From assembly GCA_963970005.1 (NCBI GenBank), contig CAXAMN010013780.1, positions 381,668-445,667 of the forward strand: a stretch of DNA of 64,000 bases, written 5' to 3'. Of the stretch, positions 62,100 to 64,000 are shown in pieces. Source of the stretch: Durusdinium trenchii (lineage: Eukaryota; Sar; Dinophyceae; Suessiales; Symbiodiniaceae). A program made the translations under genes and the position numbers. Numbering within the stretch: position 1 is the first letter of the stretch; the number at the start of each line of letters is the position of its first letter. Below the pieces are notes generated by a model that was given only the letters and a program-made list of their open reading frames with translations, was not told the DNA's origin and made no database searches.

Positions 62100-64000
62100 A
62101 TGACTTCGATGTGACTCCACAACACAGAAGAGAAAGCTTTCCGGTTTGCAAGAATGTGTTGCTTTTGCGCAACTTGCAGGGGCTTTCCTGGCCTCTCCAT
62201 TTCACCGCAAAAGTTGCCTGAGCAGGACCAGTACACTGGGCCAGTGGGCCACTTTCCCATCACAAGTTGTGTTCTATATGTTTGTGGTCAGACTAGCTTC
62301 GGAGCGCTCAGAATGTGCAGCTATGGGTTGGCCACCCCCCTTCTTACCTTACCATCATAAAATGGCCACAAAAGGTTCGTCTTGCCTGCCCACAATCCAC
62401 TTTCACCTGAGAATGAGAAGGTGTCAATCCGACGGAAATTTTTGGAGGGCCCACGGCGGCCCACGTCCTTGTTTCGATGCGCCAGTTGAAGCCGAAAAAC
62501 CCAGGAGTTGCGAGGCTTTTGGCGCGCCCTCGACGCTCACCGCTCTGGACGCGTAGAGGCGTGGACACGTGGGATGGTGGACTTCTCTTGAAGTTGAACA
62601 AGGTTCCTTATCTGGCGGGGGCATGTGCCACCACAGGAACCTTTCAGGAGGAAATATTGCTTTGTTTGGAAAAGCCTTGTAGCGCAATTGGGGTCTAAAA
62701 GAGGTTCAGGCTTGTTCTGTCTAGCCCATGAGAAGGGAGCACGGTTGTCACACCCGATGTTTGTCAGGTGTATGACTTCATGATCTTCATGCGGTCCCTT
62801 GGCATTCCCTTGATAAGTCACAGTCCATGATCACGATTTATCGCAGTGCCTTTTTGTCAGCCACCAGCAATTTCCTTTTCACTTTGTCAAGCTCACACTT
62901 TGTGAGTGTTTCACAAAAGGATTGGCCCATGCCTTCCTTGCACGTGTTGTTCCCAGGAAGTACGGCGCGCAGTACTCCATGCCAGACTCTCAGTTTTTTT
63001 TGCTTGGATATGTCATGTATATATATATATAAATAATCTACTGCTACATGTAAGTGGAAACATCCCCCCAGCCCCATGGCCACAAAACCTGAGCAGCAGA
63101 ATGCCTAACAATGGTGTTGTGAAACTCCGGATGCCCTTCCCTGGACAGGATTCCTGATTTGATGTCAATCGCAGGACCTCTCTTGCTGCAGGATGTGTCT
63201 TTCTGGCGACAATAAAATAGTACAAGTCCAGTGGCAAGTTTTGGCCATGTGGCTAGTTTGCTGGTCAGGTGTGTGAGGTTTCCTTTGTCCATTGTGCAGG
63301 CACAAAACACCAAGAGGAAGAAGAAGTGAGGCGATCCAGGACTTCATGATCGTATCATGGAGTGAAACCTGGCAACCCCCAACACTCCACAACATACCCA
63401 ACATCCGTCATTTGTCCTACATCCCTTCCTGTCAGACCATTTGCAGGGCTTTCTTTCCAGAAGCATTGCGCAAAAGATGTCTTCACCAATGCTAGGACTA
63501 TGGGCATCCAGCCGAAAGAACCGATGACGAGCCGGGAACCTCGGAAGATGTTTTGGATCCCGTTCACTTCGAAATGCCGCAGACCGCGCGCACCGATCCG
63601 CAGACCGATCGCCTCATTGAAGGATCCGATGTAAAATGGCTTCGTCCTAGCTCGTGTTTTGCAATTTGGCAGAGCTGAGCAGATGCTGCTTTTTCGGTTT
63701 GCTGTCTCAGACGTGTGGAAATCCAAGGCTGCGACATACAGCTCAAGTGCTGGATGACTCCCTTACTGCCTTCTGCTTAGATCTCATGAGTCTTGTGACT
63801 AGATGACCCTTTGCCGGGCTTGCCAGCGGGCAGCAGGACGGTCTGTGGAATAACATGTGAGCTGTGGCCTTTTGCTAAGGCCTATTGGAATCGCTGCGGT
63901 GTGCATGTTCGTTCCGGGGACAAGTGGCAGAGGCAACTTGTTGTGGCAATGTCGGGCACAATCAAGTTGCGCTTTTTTTTCCATTTTGTTTCAACCTATA
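62100..64000. other. Protein-like frames on both strands, unresolved
   Basis: Plus frames at 62477-62698 (DTWDGGLLLKLNKVPYLAGA) and minus frames at 63355-63726 (FYIGSFNEAIGLRIGARGLR) and near 62.85-63.0 kb (CELDKVKRKLLVADKKALR) all look partly coding. I could not decide strand or borders, so none is called as a gene. Confidence 0.25.

Overview
The window looks like nuclear DNA of a dinoflagellate, most likely a symbiodiniacean. The evidence is an accumulation of features. Short exons have strong acceptors and a mix of GT and GC donors. Most recognisable genes lie on the + strand. Two of the clearest protein genes, an ERV46/ERGIC3-type cargo receptor and a tandem-PDZ protein, have no introns. 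There are copia and MULE-like transposon remnants, spliced-leader-like tags, abundant (TA)n and CTG tracts, and many private repeat families. There is no prokaryotic operon, CRISPR array or rRNA. No tRNA was recognised by eye.

Layout. 1-16 kb: short candidate exons on + (several coiled-coil-like, one with an EF-hand loop) in repeat-rich DNA, including two unusual arrays at 11.8-12.6 kb and 13.6-14.3 kb. 16.4-17.5 kb: a glycosyltransferase family 25-like frame. 18-25 kb: an unrecognised multi-exon or partly degenerate + strand locus, interrupted by a fold-back element (19.2 kb) and an AATCGCATT/AATGCGATT array (22.1-22.8 kb). 26.0-26.8 kb: an AT-rich island of perfect hairpins, one a three-way junction. 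27.2-30.9 kb: exons of a coiled-coil protein whose splice phases fit. One 2.1-kb intron contains the whole ERGIC3 gene. 31-37 kb: further exons, including a canonical EF-hand at 34.2 kb. 37.5-38.7 kb: the last exon of an unknown gene, then the PDZ gene. 39.4-45.3 kb: degenerate transposons, MULE-like followed directly by a broken copia pol. 46-49.5 kb: isolated exons and an intact HAD-family phosphatase. 50.9-52.5 kb: CTG-rich minisatellites. 53.6-54.9 kb: nested direct and inverted repeats around a 10-N gap. 56.6-59.6 kb: a complete, young-looking LTR element with matching LTRs and only a gag-like frame. 59.7-64 kb: tandem duplication, isolated exons (one with an EF-hand) and ambiguous sequence.

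How the genes relate. The ERGIC3, PDZ, phosphatase and GT25-like genes are separate housekeeping-type genes with no operon-like coupling. What ties the window together is retroposition and repeat invasion: intronless genes, a retrogene nested in an intron, a gag-only LTR element whose LTR carries a spliced-leader-like string, and a modular TAGTAG-word repeat seen at about eight places. Exon boundaries outside the intronless genes were read by eye and are tentative.
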